Below, in pieces: positions 9,201 through 15,740 of a stretch of DNA of 64,000 nucleotides; positions within the stretch are counted from its first letter, which is position 1, and every line of letters begins with the position of its first letter. Below the pieces are notes generated by a model. That model searched no databases and was not told the origin of the DNA. It worked only from the letters and a program-made list of their open reading frames with translations. Origin of the DNA: Nocardioides sp. Soil797. GTDB lineage: Bacteria; Actinomycetota; Actinomycetes; Propionibacteriales; Nocardioidaceae. The translations under genes were made by a program, and so were the position numbers. The stretch covers positions 410,288 to 474,287 of the forward strand of contig LMSR01000015.1 in the NCBI GenBank assembly GCA_001429555.1, in the 5' to 3' direction.

Positions 9201-10303
9201 TGCACGTTGCGGATCGGCGCCAACGCACCGTCGAGCGCACCGTGGAGCCCGCCGGAGAACCACCCCTGGACTGAACCCAGATGGCCCATCGTCACCATGC
9301 AGAGCCCGAGCAGGAGGGAGAGGAACAGGAACTGGCGGTGCGGATTGCGCCGCATGGCCAGGCCGACAGTGCCGAGCAGCAGCACCAACCCGGAGTTCAG
9401 GGCCAGGTAGCCGTGGGTGAGCAGCTCGTTCCCACCCTGCCAGGAGGAATCCACATAGGGCACCCAGGCGGAGGTACCACGAAGGGCGTCGAAGACCGTG
9501 GTCGGGAAGGTGGTCACCGACGCGCTCTCGATGAAGCCGAGGAAGGGTGGACTGTAGGCACCCATCACGAAGAGCGGGATCAGCCACCACAACGTGCCCA
9601 GCAGGGTGAAGACCGGCCACCAGAGCATCAGGCTGCGTCGGCGGGGGCCCGGGGTGCGGGTCAGCAGCCACACCACGCCCAGAGGGATGACCGCGAAGGT
9701 GGCAGCCGCGTTCACCCCACCCACCATGGCCACCCCCATGCCGGCAAGGGCCGCAGCCCGGCGGGGTGAGCCCCGTTGCGAGCCGATCACCAACGGCAAC
9801 AGCACCCAGGGCGCGACGGCGCTGGGCCACGCCTCGATCGAGATCGGGCCGATCGTGGAGAGCATGCGCGGGGACGTCGCATAGGCGAAGGCGGCGATCA
9901 TCGCTGCGGCGTCCGAGCCGACACCCATCGCCTTCGCCAGTCGGGCGAAACCGACGAAGGCGACGCACAGCACCAACGCCATCCACAACCGTTGGATCAC
10001 CCACCCGTCGAGTCCGAGAAGGTCACCGAGCAGGAAGAACGGTCCCATCGGCCAGAAGTAGCCGTAGGCCTGGTTCTGCAGCTGGCCCAGGGCGCCCTCG
10101 GGATCCCACAGGTGCGCGGCCCGTGCCAGGAAGGATCCCGGGTCCGCGACCAGGTCGAACTTCGTGTCGGCCACCAGCAGACCCGCGGACTGGATGAACG
10201 TGATCCCGATCAGCAGGAGGCACCCCGCGGCCAGTCGCAACCTGGTCCGGACCACTGAGGCCGAGTCGTCGGTCGACACCTCGGCCGTCCCCCGAGGCTC
10301 CAT
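6152..10303 (-). CDS. aftD: AftD-type alpha-(1->3)-arabinofuranosyltransferase (DUF3367)
   Basis: A 1383-residue protein, close to the size of mycobacterial AftD. The N-terminal part is a GT-C domain with about a dozen membrane helices and an acidic residue in the first large loop (LLVADTKFDLVADPG). A long extracytoplasmic region follows, including a discoidin/F5-8-like carbohydrate-binding segment around residues 750-830 (DSDPDWWQVDLTEP), and the protein ends with several further helices. AftD adds arabinofuranose from decaprenyl-phosphate-arabinose to cell-wall arabinan in mycobacteria. The start is ATG at 10303, overlapping the preceding methyltransferase stop by one base (TGATG) with GGAAGAA upstream; an ATG eleven codons earlier is less likely. 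The 3' end overlaps the acyltransferase gene. Family membership is fairly secure, but the substrate in this organism is inference. Confidence 0.8.
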   Translation of the reverse strand: MEPRGTAEVSTDDSASVVRTRLRLAAGCLLLIGITFIQSAGLLVADTKFDLVADPGSFLARAAHLWDPEGALGQLQNQAYGYFWPMGPFFLLGDLLGLDGWVIQRLWMALVLCVAFVGFARLAKAMGVGSDAAAMIAAFAYATSPRMLSTIGPISIEAWPSAVAPWVLLPLVIGSQRGSPRRAAALAGMGVAMVGGVNAAATFAVIPLGVVWLLTRTPGPRRRSLMLWWPVFTLLGTLWWLIPLFVMGAYSPPFLGFIESASVTTFPTTVFDALRGTSAWVPYVDSSWQGGNELLTHGYLALNSGLVLLLGTVGLAMRRNPHRQFLFLSLLLGLCMVTMGHLGSVQGWFSGGLHGALDGALAPIRNVHKFDPVVRLPMVLGLAWALEVVGAESVRRQLDPQVRGFAWASRTPVMALAVLAVLGAALPALGGRLAPTPGLTATPGYWQQAAEWLERQPGDDVALLAPGSSFGEYLWGTPRDEPMQYLGASRWAVRNAIPLTPPGNIRMLDAIEERFNEGVGSAGLSRFLARSGIRYVVVRNDLSPSDDIPDPVLVKQALANSPGVELVRGFGPQVGGEPYVVAGGRRILVNSGWQAERWAIEIYEVTEPVDQAVTASEVPTVVGGPEDILELLDHGLVGDGPTELAADRADRSDEPDASSPLVLTDGMLDRERFFGRVHDGSSAVREPGDVRRSGNPVLDYELPGGQRWRTTSRLVGAAAISASTSMSDANAWGGPERGEQPFAAVDDDPETAWVSGRNDSDPDWWQVDLTEPTRLGTVVVTPGDSVPEGTELRVETEQGVNKVEVSGRGPIEVPVGDEETSWLRVSEATPSDARLELSDVNWLGRDIHRQLVTPTIPESWGTPDSVLLQALRDERTGCAVVAKRVPCSADRVGSTEELRSMERVVTIPEATSFAGTLTAVPRGGAALYGMIQQRNVVAVTGSSTAVPDARASGIAAFDGDAGTTWTADVEDLQPTLSVNLARGRTLKGLTLAVASSAPVRRPTAVTLIWPGGRRELELDEDGHADFAPIRTRQVQIRVTETADAISVDRSGVGSPLPVGVTELQLDGVPSGAARPSTAVGSFGCGTGPTLSVNGSVRMTKLVASPAQLFSMQPVEVVPCGAGRSAELDLVAGENVVRFMGTDALAPDAVVLGAADVATSSAPTAVRAPETSPDSATFRPEPGNSVLAWRQNVNDGWQASQGGEQLEPIVLDGWQQGWQLEGDEPVEATFAPDSAYRAGLVVGAVALLGLVLGLIFWRRRPVSLPAPLEARNVSSPLLVVIGLIGGGLLGGWLGLLATAAGVASAMALRHRDALAWMIGVVPGVAALAYYVRPWGSGAGWAGDWSWPHYLVLVAVGALSVVAGSTMRFVLPKSLSRMKGISTKR

Positions 10304-11067
10304 CACTTCTTCCGTAGGACGATGACCAGGTTCCACGTCACGAGTTCACGCAGCACGGGAACCTTCAGCAGCCAGTGGCTCCACCACGGGTTGTAGCGGG
10401 GAATGACGTCCAGGACCTCAGCAGCCGACTGGCTGCCGGCCCAGTCCAGGCCAGCCTTGACGGTGACCGGGAACATCGAGGTGCCGAAGAGGTTCTTGGG
10501 ATCCTTGCCGTGCTTGCGACGATAGCGACGAGCCGCCCTGGCCCCACCGAGGTAGTGCCAGGGCGAGGTCTCGTGCCCGCCCCAGGGGCCGAACCAGACC
10601 GTGTAGCTGATGAAGACGAGCCCCCCGGGCTTGGTCACCCGGACCATCTCGTCGGCCATCGTCCAGGGCTGTGGAACGTGCTCCATCACGTTCGAGGAGT
10701 AGGTGACGTCGAGACATGAGTCGCGGAACGGAAGCTGCATGCCGCTGCCGAGGACCGTGCGCTCGGCAATGTCTCCACCCATCCCGGCCAGCTCTCCGGC
10801 ATCCGCGTCCAGGGAGAAGTAGGTCAGGCCGGAGGCCTCGAAGGCATCACGGAAGTAGCCCGGGCCACCACCCACGTCAAGCATCAGACCACCGTCGATG
10901 TCGACGTACGTCGAGAGCTGGCCGACCGAGTCCTCGGCGATGGCGGTGTAGAAACGCTCTGGGTCCGGCTGCTCGAAGCGGAACTCGTTGAAGAGGTGGA
11001 GGGAGCGTCGCAGAGTTGCGCGCCACGGTCTGCGGCTGGTGATCGCGGCGTCGTCATTCTGTGGCAC
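10303..11067 (-). CDS. SAM-dependent methyltransferase of the envelope cluster
   Basis: A 254-residue class I methyltransferase. Motif I is LMLDVGGGPGYF (from about residue 61), followed by FSLDADAGEL and by DVTYSSNVMEHVPQPW, a Methyltransf_11 pattern. It is translated just before the AftD-type gene, with a one-base overlap, and is divergent from the GT4 glycosyltransferase. From memory, mycobacteria have a methyltransferase next to a glycosyltransferase and a membrane protein in the same neighbourhood as aftD (the Rv0224c-Rv0226c region), so this trio looks conserved. It probably methylates a glycan, lipid or polyprenol-linked intermediate; the substrate is unknown. Confidence 0.75.
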   Translation of the reverse strand: MPQNDDAAITSRRPWRATLRRSLHLFNEFRFEQPDPERFYTAIAEDSVGQLSTYVDIDGGLMLDVGGGPGYFRDAFEASGLTYFSLDADAGELAGMGGDIAERTVLGSGMQLPFRDSCLDVTYSSNVMEHVPQPWTMADEMVRVTKPGGLVFISYTVWFGPWGGHETSPWHYLGGARAARRYRRKHGKDPKNLFGTSMFPVTVKAGLDWAGSQSAAEVLDVIPRYNPWWSHWLLKVPVLRELVTWNLVIVLRKK

Positions 11068-11152
11068 GCGCAGACCCTACCTGAGGCCGCCGGCCACGCA
11101 GACACATCGACATGATGACGCGCGAGCCAGCGCATCGACGTAGGGTTCTCCG

Positions 11153-12322
11153 GTGCAGCACTCAACGACGGAGCAACGTCTCGACGGCCAACACGTGGTC
11201 TTCCTGAGCTGGCGGGACACCGCAAACCCGGAAGGTGGCGGCGCAGAGCTCTACCTCGAGGAGATCGCCCAAGGCCTCGTCGAGCGCGGTGCCGAGGTGA
11301 CCATCTTCAGCGCCGCCCACGACCGGGCGCCCCGCAACGAAGTGCGCTCGGGCATCCGCTTCGTCCGCCGCGGCTCCAAGCTGAGCGTCTACCTGCGCGG
11401 CATGCTCGGTCTGGCCCTTCGCCGCTTCGGCCATGTCGACGTCGTGGTCGACGTGCAGAACGGGTTGCCCTTCTTCAGCCGTCTCGTCACCCGGCGAACC
11501 GTCGTCGTGCTCGTGCACCACGTCCACAGGGAACAGTGGCCGGTGGTCTACCCGGGACGCTTCGGCAAGGTCGGTTGGTGGATCGAACGCACCCTTGCTC
11601 CCCGTCTCTACCGGAACAGCCAGTACGTCGCGGTCTCCCGAGCCACCCGGGACGAGCTCATCGAGCTGGGCGTCGAGGCGCGCCGCATCGCCGTGGTGCA
11701 CAACGGGACCACCCCACCTCCCGCAGTGGCCACGACGCGCTCCCCCGCTCCCACCATCTGCGTGGTGGGGCGTCTGGTTCCACACAAGCAGGTCGAGCAC
11801 GCCATTGATGCGTGGGCCGTCCTGCGGAACGAAGTTCCCGGGCTGCGCCTCGTCATCGTCGGCGACGGGTGGTGGGCGGACGATCTCCGTGCCCACGCGG
11901 CCAAGGTCGACGACGGCAACGCGATCAGCTTCGAGGGTCACGTCTCCGAGACCCACAAGCACGAGATCTACGCGTCGTCATGGGTGTTGGCCCTCCCTTC
12001 GCTCAAGGAGGGCTGGGGCCTGGTCATCGGAGAGGCCGGCAGCCACCGCACTCCGTGCGTCGCCTACTCGTCCGCCGGCGGGACCCGGGAATCCATCGCC
12101 AACGGTGTCTCCGGCCTGCTGGTCGACTCCGAGGAGGAGTTCGTCCGCGCGTTGCGCCGGGTGCTCACCGACGAAGTCACCCGCGAGCGGCTCGCCGACG
12201 GCGCTCTGGAGATGAGCCGACGTTTCACCTGGGAACACGCCCACGGTTCGTTCGCCCAGGTGCTCACGCGGGCGATGGCCGGCGAGCACATGAACAAGCA
12301 GGACCCCGACGAGGTCGTGTGA
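11153..12322 (+). CDS. GT4-family glycosyltransferase
   Basis: A 389-residue GT-B fold enzyme. The N-terminal domain has the glycine-rich loop ANPEGGGAELYLEEIA. The C-terminal domain has VVGRLVPHKQVEHAI and the retaining GT4 E-x7-E motif in LKEGWGLVIGE (about residues 284-292), which contacts the nucleotide-sugar donor. No signal or membrane helix is visible, so it acts at the cytosolic membrane face. The start is GTG at 11153, 85 bp from the divergent methyltransferase. A hairpin overlaps its stop codon. A role in assembling a lipid-linked surface oligosaccharide fits the flippase and GT-C genes nearby. Confidence 0.85.
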   Translation: MQHSTTEQRLDGQHVVFLSWRDTANPEGGGAELYLEEIAQGLVERGAEVTIFSAAHDRAPRNEVRSGIRFVRRGSKLSVYLRGMLGLALRRFGHVDVVVDVQNGLPFFSRLVTRRTVVVLVHHVHREQWPVVYPGRFGKVGWWIERTLAPRLYRNSQYVAVSRATRDELIELGVEARRIAVVHNGTTPPPAVATTRSPAPTICVVGRLVPHKQVEHAIDAWAVLRNEVPGLRLVIVGDGWWADDLRAHAAKVDDGNAISFEGHVSETHKHEIYASSWVLALPSLKEGWGLVIGEAGSHRTPCVAYSSAGGTRESIANGVSGLLVDSEEEFVRALRRVLTDEVTRERLADGALEMSRRFTWEHAHGSFAQVLTRAMAGEHMNKQDPDEVV

Positions 12323-12333
12323 CCGGGTCGGGG
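12304..12333 (+). terminator. Hairpin overlapping the GT4 gene stop codon
   Basis: Pairs 12304-12310 with 12327-12333 and 12313-12316 with 12321-12324 around a GTGT loop, with a 2x2 internal loop. It overlaps the stop at 12320-12322. No clear T-run follows. Confidence 0.45.
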
Positions 12334-12375
12334 CCCTGGAGGTGTGCAGCCACGTGTGCTGCGTGGTGACTGTCG

Positions 12376-12531
12376 TCAGTCGGTGCTTCCGTAAGGAATC
12401 ACGGGCTGGTTGACGTTCGCCGGAGAGTCCCCACTGGTTCCCGTCTGCGATGACACCACACCAAAGACCGTGGCAGAAGCGAGGCCGCCTCCCACAATGA
12501 GCGCGGCAATGCCGCCGATAATCCCGTTCAT
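12376..12531 (-). CDS. Small DUF2613-family membrane/secreted protein (51 aa)
   Basis: A 51-residue product beginning MNGIIGGIAALIVGGGLAS and ending VIPYGSTD. It has one N-terminal hydrophobic segment that could be a membrane anchor or uncleaved signal, then a short polar tail. This pattern matches DUF2613, a family of tiny actinobacterial proteins; I recall a member (Rv0236A) beside aftD in M. tuberculosis. The ATG at 12531 is preceded by GGGAGGG about nine bases away, a strong ribosome site. It follows the membrane-protein gene at 12606-14372 on the same strand and probably belongs with the envelope cluster. The function is unknown. Confidence 0.75.
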   Translation of the reverse strand: MNGIIGGIAALIVGGGLASATVFGVVSSQTGTSGDSPANVNQPVIPYGSTD

Positions 12532-12605
12532 TCAGTAACCCTCCCTGGTTATTGCCGCAAACGATAGCAGCGGACTCCCCAGATCCGACATCCGAATCGC
12601 GCAGA

Positions 12606-14372
12606 TCACACCTGCCGCGTCCGTCCACGCACCACGCGCCCCATGCTGCCCACCACGACCAGCCCGACGAAGAGAGCCCATCCCAGCCCTGCCACCCAGG
12701 ACCAGGCCAGCGGGGTGCTCCGTCCGCTCACGCCGGCCAGCGCCACGACGCGCACCGGACCTTCGTCCACGATGACGTCGCCGGCGATGCCGGGCCTGTC
12801 ATCCGGTCCGTCGGCCAGCCCGTCGTGCGGTCCTGAGCTGTCGAAGACCACGAACCCGATCCCGAGCTCGGCCAGGGCACGCGCCCGCTCTTGCGCGGTG
12901 GGCAGGCCGAGAGCATCTCTCACCTCCGGCACACGTGGATCCTCACCGCGGATCAACACGTCATCGACCACGAGCTCGTCATTGCTCACGTAGTCCCGGT
13001 CGAGGAACCTCGGCAGCGGGTCGAGCACCTTTCGTCCATGGTTCCAGGTCGGTGCCCGGTAGGCCGAGAACGGCAGCACCACGACGTCTCCGTCGGCCCC
13101 GGTGCCGTCGCGGTGGCCGTCCATCGCCACGCGAGCTGCGTCGTACCCGTCCGGGAAGTCGACCGCGGCCAGGTCCCCGGACACTCCCCAGGCAGCATCC
13201 GGCATCAGTGCGATCGGCACCAACACCAGCCCAACTGCCGTGATCAGGGCCGCGGCCTCGTCGCGGACCCGGGCGCGGAGCACGTGGGCGCCGTGCGCCA
13301 ACAGCACGATGAACAGCGGCAGGCACAGCGCGAGCAGTCGGGAGCCGTCGCGGAGGAGCCCACCCGCGGGCACGTGGGAGACCAGCCACCCGGTGGCGTC
13401 CGAGGCGGCCCACGTGAACACCGCCCAACCCCACCCGATGCACCACAGGACCACCTGGACCCATCGGTCCCTACGCGTCTCCTCCCGGAGCCACCTGGAG
13501 AACCCGGCAGCAGCCACCACGACGATGAGGACGGTCATCACCACGCCCAGGACACCTGCTCTGGTCGCCGGAACGACTTCGGCGTTCCAGATCCCGCCCA
13601 TCCCGAGAGCCGCCAGCGGCGCCGGCAGGTGTCCTTCGCCGTGGAGTGCGAAGAGCGTCGCCGCCCTCGCGTCGGAGGTGGCTTCTCCGACATGCAGGAG
13701 CCCCGAGAAGATCCACGGTGCGTTGCCGGCCAAGAGCAGGGCGAACAGCCGCATGTCCTGGCGGAGGCGACCGGACCAGCCGAAGCCGAGCACGACGAGC
13801 GCCGTCACCAGACCAGCTCCAGCGCTCAGGCTCCCCAACGGAACGAGCAGGCACAGGGCCGGGCCCGGCCCGGACTCACGCCCGCGACGGGCCACCAGGA
13901 TCAACCACGGCAGTACGGCGTACCCCAGGAGCACCGGCCAGTGCCCGAGCAGCAGTCGTTCCACGACGAATGGATTCCAGACCACGAACGTCGACACGGC
14001 CATCCGGGTGAGCATCGATCCACGGACCAGCGCGGCAGATCCCGCGCCGGCGCTCACCAGGCTGCCGAGGAGGACCACCTTCTGCAGCACCATCCCCGGG
14101 ATGACTTCGTCGAGCACGGCCACCACCGCGTCCGAGGGCACGGCACGCGGCAACGCCGACCCCACGCCCAGGAAGTCGGGACGCAGCGCAAGGTCCGGCA
14201 CCCAGACCATGTCGTAGCTCAGCAGGTAGCCCGGCGCCAGGGCCGGGCCGAGGAGCAGCGCCGCCAGGACGAAGGACCAGGCCCAGGGCAGCAGGCTCCG
14301 CATCAAGCCCCTGGGATCGCTGCTGGTCGGCACGCGCCAAAGATAGGCGATGGCGTCCGACCAGCTGCTCAT
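12606..14372 (-). CDS. Polytopic membrane protein, GT-C-like, of the envelope cluster
   Basis: About 588 residues. It has around twelve hydrophobic helices, a first extracytoplasmic loop with acidic residues (LLSYDMVWVPDLALRPDF), and a C-terminal soluble domain followed by one last helix. It resembles the conserved membrane protein that sits next to the GT4 gene in mycobacteria (Rv0226c, from memory), which is GT-C-like but not biochemically assigned. The start is uncertain. ATG 14372 is chosen because it leaves a 71-bp divergent region to the flippase gene. ATG 14303 has a better ribosome site (AGGGG), and an upstream start at 14426 would run into the divergent gene's leader. A glycan-transfer role is inferred. 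Confidence 0.6.
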   Translation of the reverse strand: MSSWSDAIAYLWRVPTSSDPRGLMRSLLPWAWSFVLAALLLGPALAPGYLLSYDMVWVPDLALRPDFLGVGSALPRAVPSDAVVAVLDEVIPGMVLQKVVLLGSLVSAGAGSAALVRGSMLTRMAVSTFVVWNPFVVERLLLGHWPVLLGYAVLPWLILVARRGRESGPGPALCLLVPLGSLSAGAGLVTALVVLGFGWSGRLRQDMRLFALLLAGNAPWIFSGLLHVGEATSDARAATLFALHGEGHLPAPLAALGMGGIWNAEVVPATRAGVLGVVMTVLIVVVAAAGFSRWLREETRRDRWVQVVLWCIGWGWAVFTWAASDATGWLVSHVPAGGLLRDGSRLLALCLPLFIVLLAHGAHVLRARVRDEAAALITAVGLVLVPIALMPDAAWGVSGDLAAVDFPDGYDAARVAMDGHRDGTGADGDVVVLPFSAYRAPTWNHGRKVLDPLPRFLDRDYVSNDELVVDDVLIRGEDPRVPEVRDALGLPTAQERARALAELGIGFVVFDSSGPHDGLADGPDDRPGIAGDVIVDEGPVRVVALAGVSGRSTPLAWSWVAGLGWALFVGLVVVGSMGRVVRGRTRQV

Positions 14373-14443
14373 GCGTGATCGGCGCCAACACCCCGGACCC
14401 AAGATTTCACCGCCATTGCGTCGCACCCTTTAAGGTGCAACAC

Positions 14444-15685
14444 GTGTCGAAGACCAAGCGGAGCCTGCCCCGGTGGCTGGTGGGTGGCAGTTCCATCGCG
14501 GTCGCGATGGGCATCATGAACGTCGCCACCTACGGCTTCACCATGCTCGCTGCCCGGATCCTCGGCCCGCAGCCGTACGGCGCGCTCGCCAGCGTGATGG
14601 CCCTGCTGCTGATCATCAGCGTCCTGCAGCTGGGTCTCCAGGCCACGGCGGCGCGACGGATCTCGGCCGAACCGGACCATGTCGGCCAGATCGAGCACAC
14701 CATCCTCCGCGTCACCTATCGCGCGGCCCTGGCCATCGGCGCGCTCCTGCTCGTGCTCACTCCCCTGATCAACTACGTGCTGCGGTTGGACAACCTGGTG
14801 GTCGCCGCACTGATCTCGGTGGCCGCGGTGCCGATGACCGTGATGGGCGGCCAGGCCGGCATCCTCCAGGGTGAACGCCGCTGGCTCTCACTGGCCATGG
14901 TGTACGTCGCCAACGGAGTCCCACGGCTGATCATCGGGGTCGCACTCATCGCCTGGCAACCGACCGAGCTGAACGCCATGATCGGAGTCACCGTCGGGCA
15001 GTTCGCTCCCGCCGTCGTGGGCTGGTTCGCGTTGCGCCAGGTCCGCCACCCGGGGTCGGTCAGCGACCACCACTCGGCCCGCCCGATGGTCCGCGAGGCG
15101 ATTCACAACTCCCAGGCGCTCTTCGCCTTCTTCGCTCTCTCCAACGTCGACATCGTCGTCGCCCGCAACGTGCTCGACTCCCACGACGCAGGCCTCTACG
15201 CCGGCGGACTGATCCTCACCAAGGCCGTCCTGTTCCTGCCCCAGTTCGTGGTGGTCCTGGCCTTCCCGGCGATGGCCTCGGCGAGCGAACGACGCCGGGC
15301 ACTGACCCGCAGCCTCTCACTGGTGGCTGCCCTGGGAGCGGTGGCGATCCTGGGTGCGCTGGTGCTCTCGAGCCTGGCCATGGTGTTCGTCGGCGGCAAC
15401 GACTACTCCGAGATCCAGTCCCGGCTGTGGCTGTTCGCGGTCCTGGGCACGGCACTGTCCATGCTGCAGCTGCTGGTCTACTCGGTGCTGGCCCGTCAGG
15501 GTCAACGCTCGATCTATCTGGTGTGGGCAGCTCTCGCGGCCCTGGTCGGACTGGGCATGACGGTCAGCACCCTCGAGGGACTGCTCGGGGTCGTGGTGAG
15601 CGTCGACGCCGTGCTGCTCGTCGTACTCTTCGCGCTCAGCCTGTACCTGGTCAGGGAACCGGCCGACGAATCGGTGGCGGCCTGA
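14444..15685 (+). CDS. Polysaccharide flippase-like membrane protein (Wzx / MVF superfamily)
   Basis: A 413-residue protein with about twelve regularly spaced helices and few charged residues in between, the layout of Wzx-type lipid-linked oligosaccharide flippases. The first helices contain IAVAMGIMNVATYGFTMLAA and ARILGPQPYGALASVMAL, typical of the polysaccharide biosynthesis protein family. The start is GTG at 14444 with AAGG about eight bases upstream; the frame is open further upstream but overlaps the divergent gene's promoter. It probably moves an undecaprenyl- or decaprenyl-linked glycan outward for the GT-C and AftD-type enzymes of this region. It converges on polA. Confidence 0.75.
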   Translation: MSKTKRSLPRWLVGGSSIAVAMGIMNVATYGFTMLAARILGPQPYGALASVMALLLIISVLQLGLQATAARRISAEPDHVGQIEHTILRVTYRAALAIGALLLVLTPLINYVLRLDNLVVAALISVAAVPMTVMGGQAGILQGERRWLSLAMVYVANGVPRLIIGVALIAWQPTELNAMIGVTVGQFAPAVVGWFALRQVRHPGSVSDHHSARPMVREAIHNSQALFAFFALSNVDIVVARNVLDSHDAGLYAGGLILTKAVLFLPQFVVVLAFPAMASASERRRALTRSLSLVAALGAVAILGALVLSSLAMVFVGGNDYSEIQSRLWLFAVLGTALSMLQLLVYSVLARQGQRSIYLVWAALAALVGLGMTVSTLEGLLGVVVSVDAVLLVVLFALSLYLVREPADESVAA

Positions 15686-15705
15686 CCCTCCAGGCATCGA
15701 CGCTC

Positions 15706-15739
15706 GACGCTTCGCGGCGCCATGCTTGACGCTTCGCGG
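15706..15739. repeat. Two 12-bp direct repeats between flippase gene and polA
   Basis: GACGCTTCGCGG occurs at 15706-15717 and 15728-15739, a 22-bp period, in the 55-bp gap between the convergent genes. No stable terminator hairpin was found in this gap. Confidence 0.5.
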
Positions 15740-15740
15740 A

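Noticed and set aside
11978..12628. A 216-codon minus-strand frame across the GT4 gene end
   Set aside because: It is out of frame with the DUF2613 gene and antisense to the GT4 gene; the product has no coherent features.
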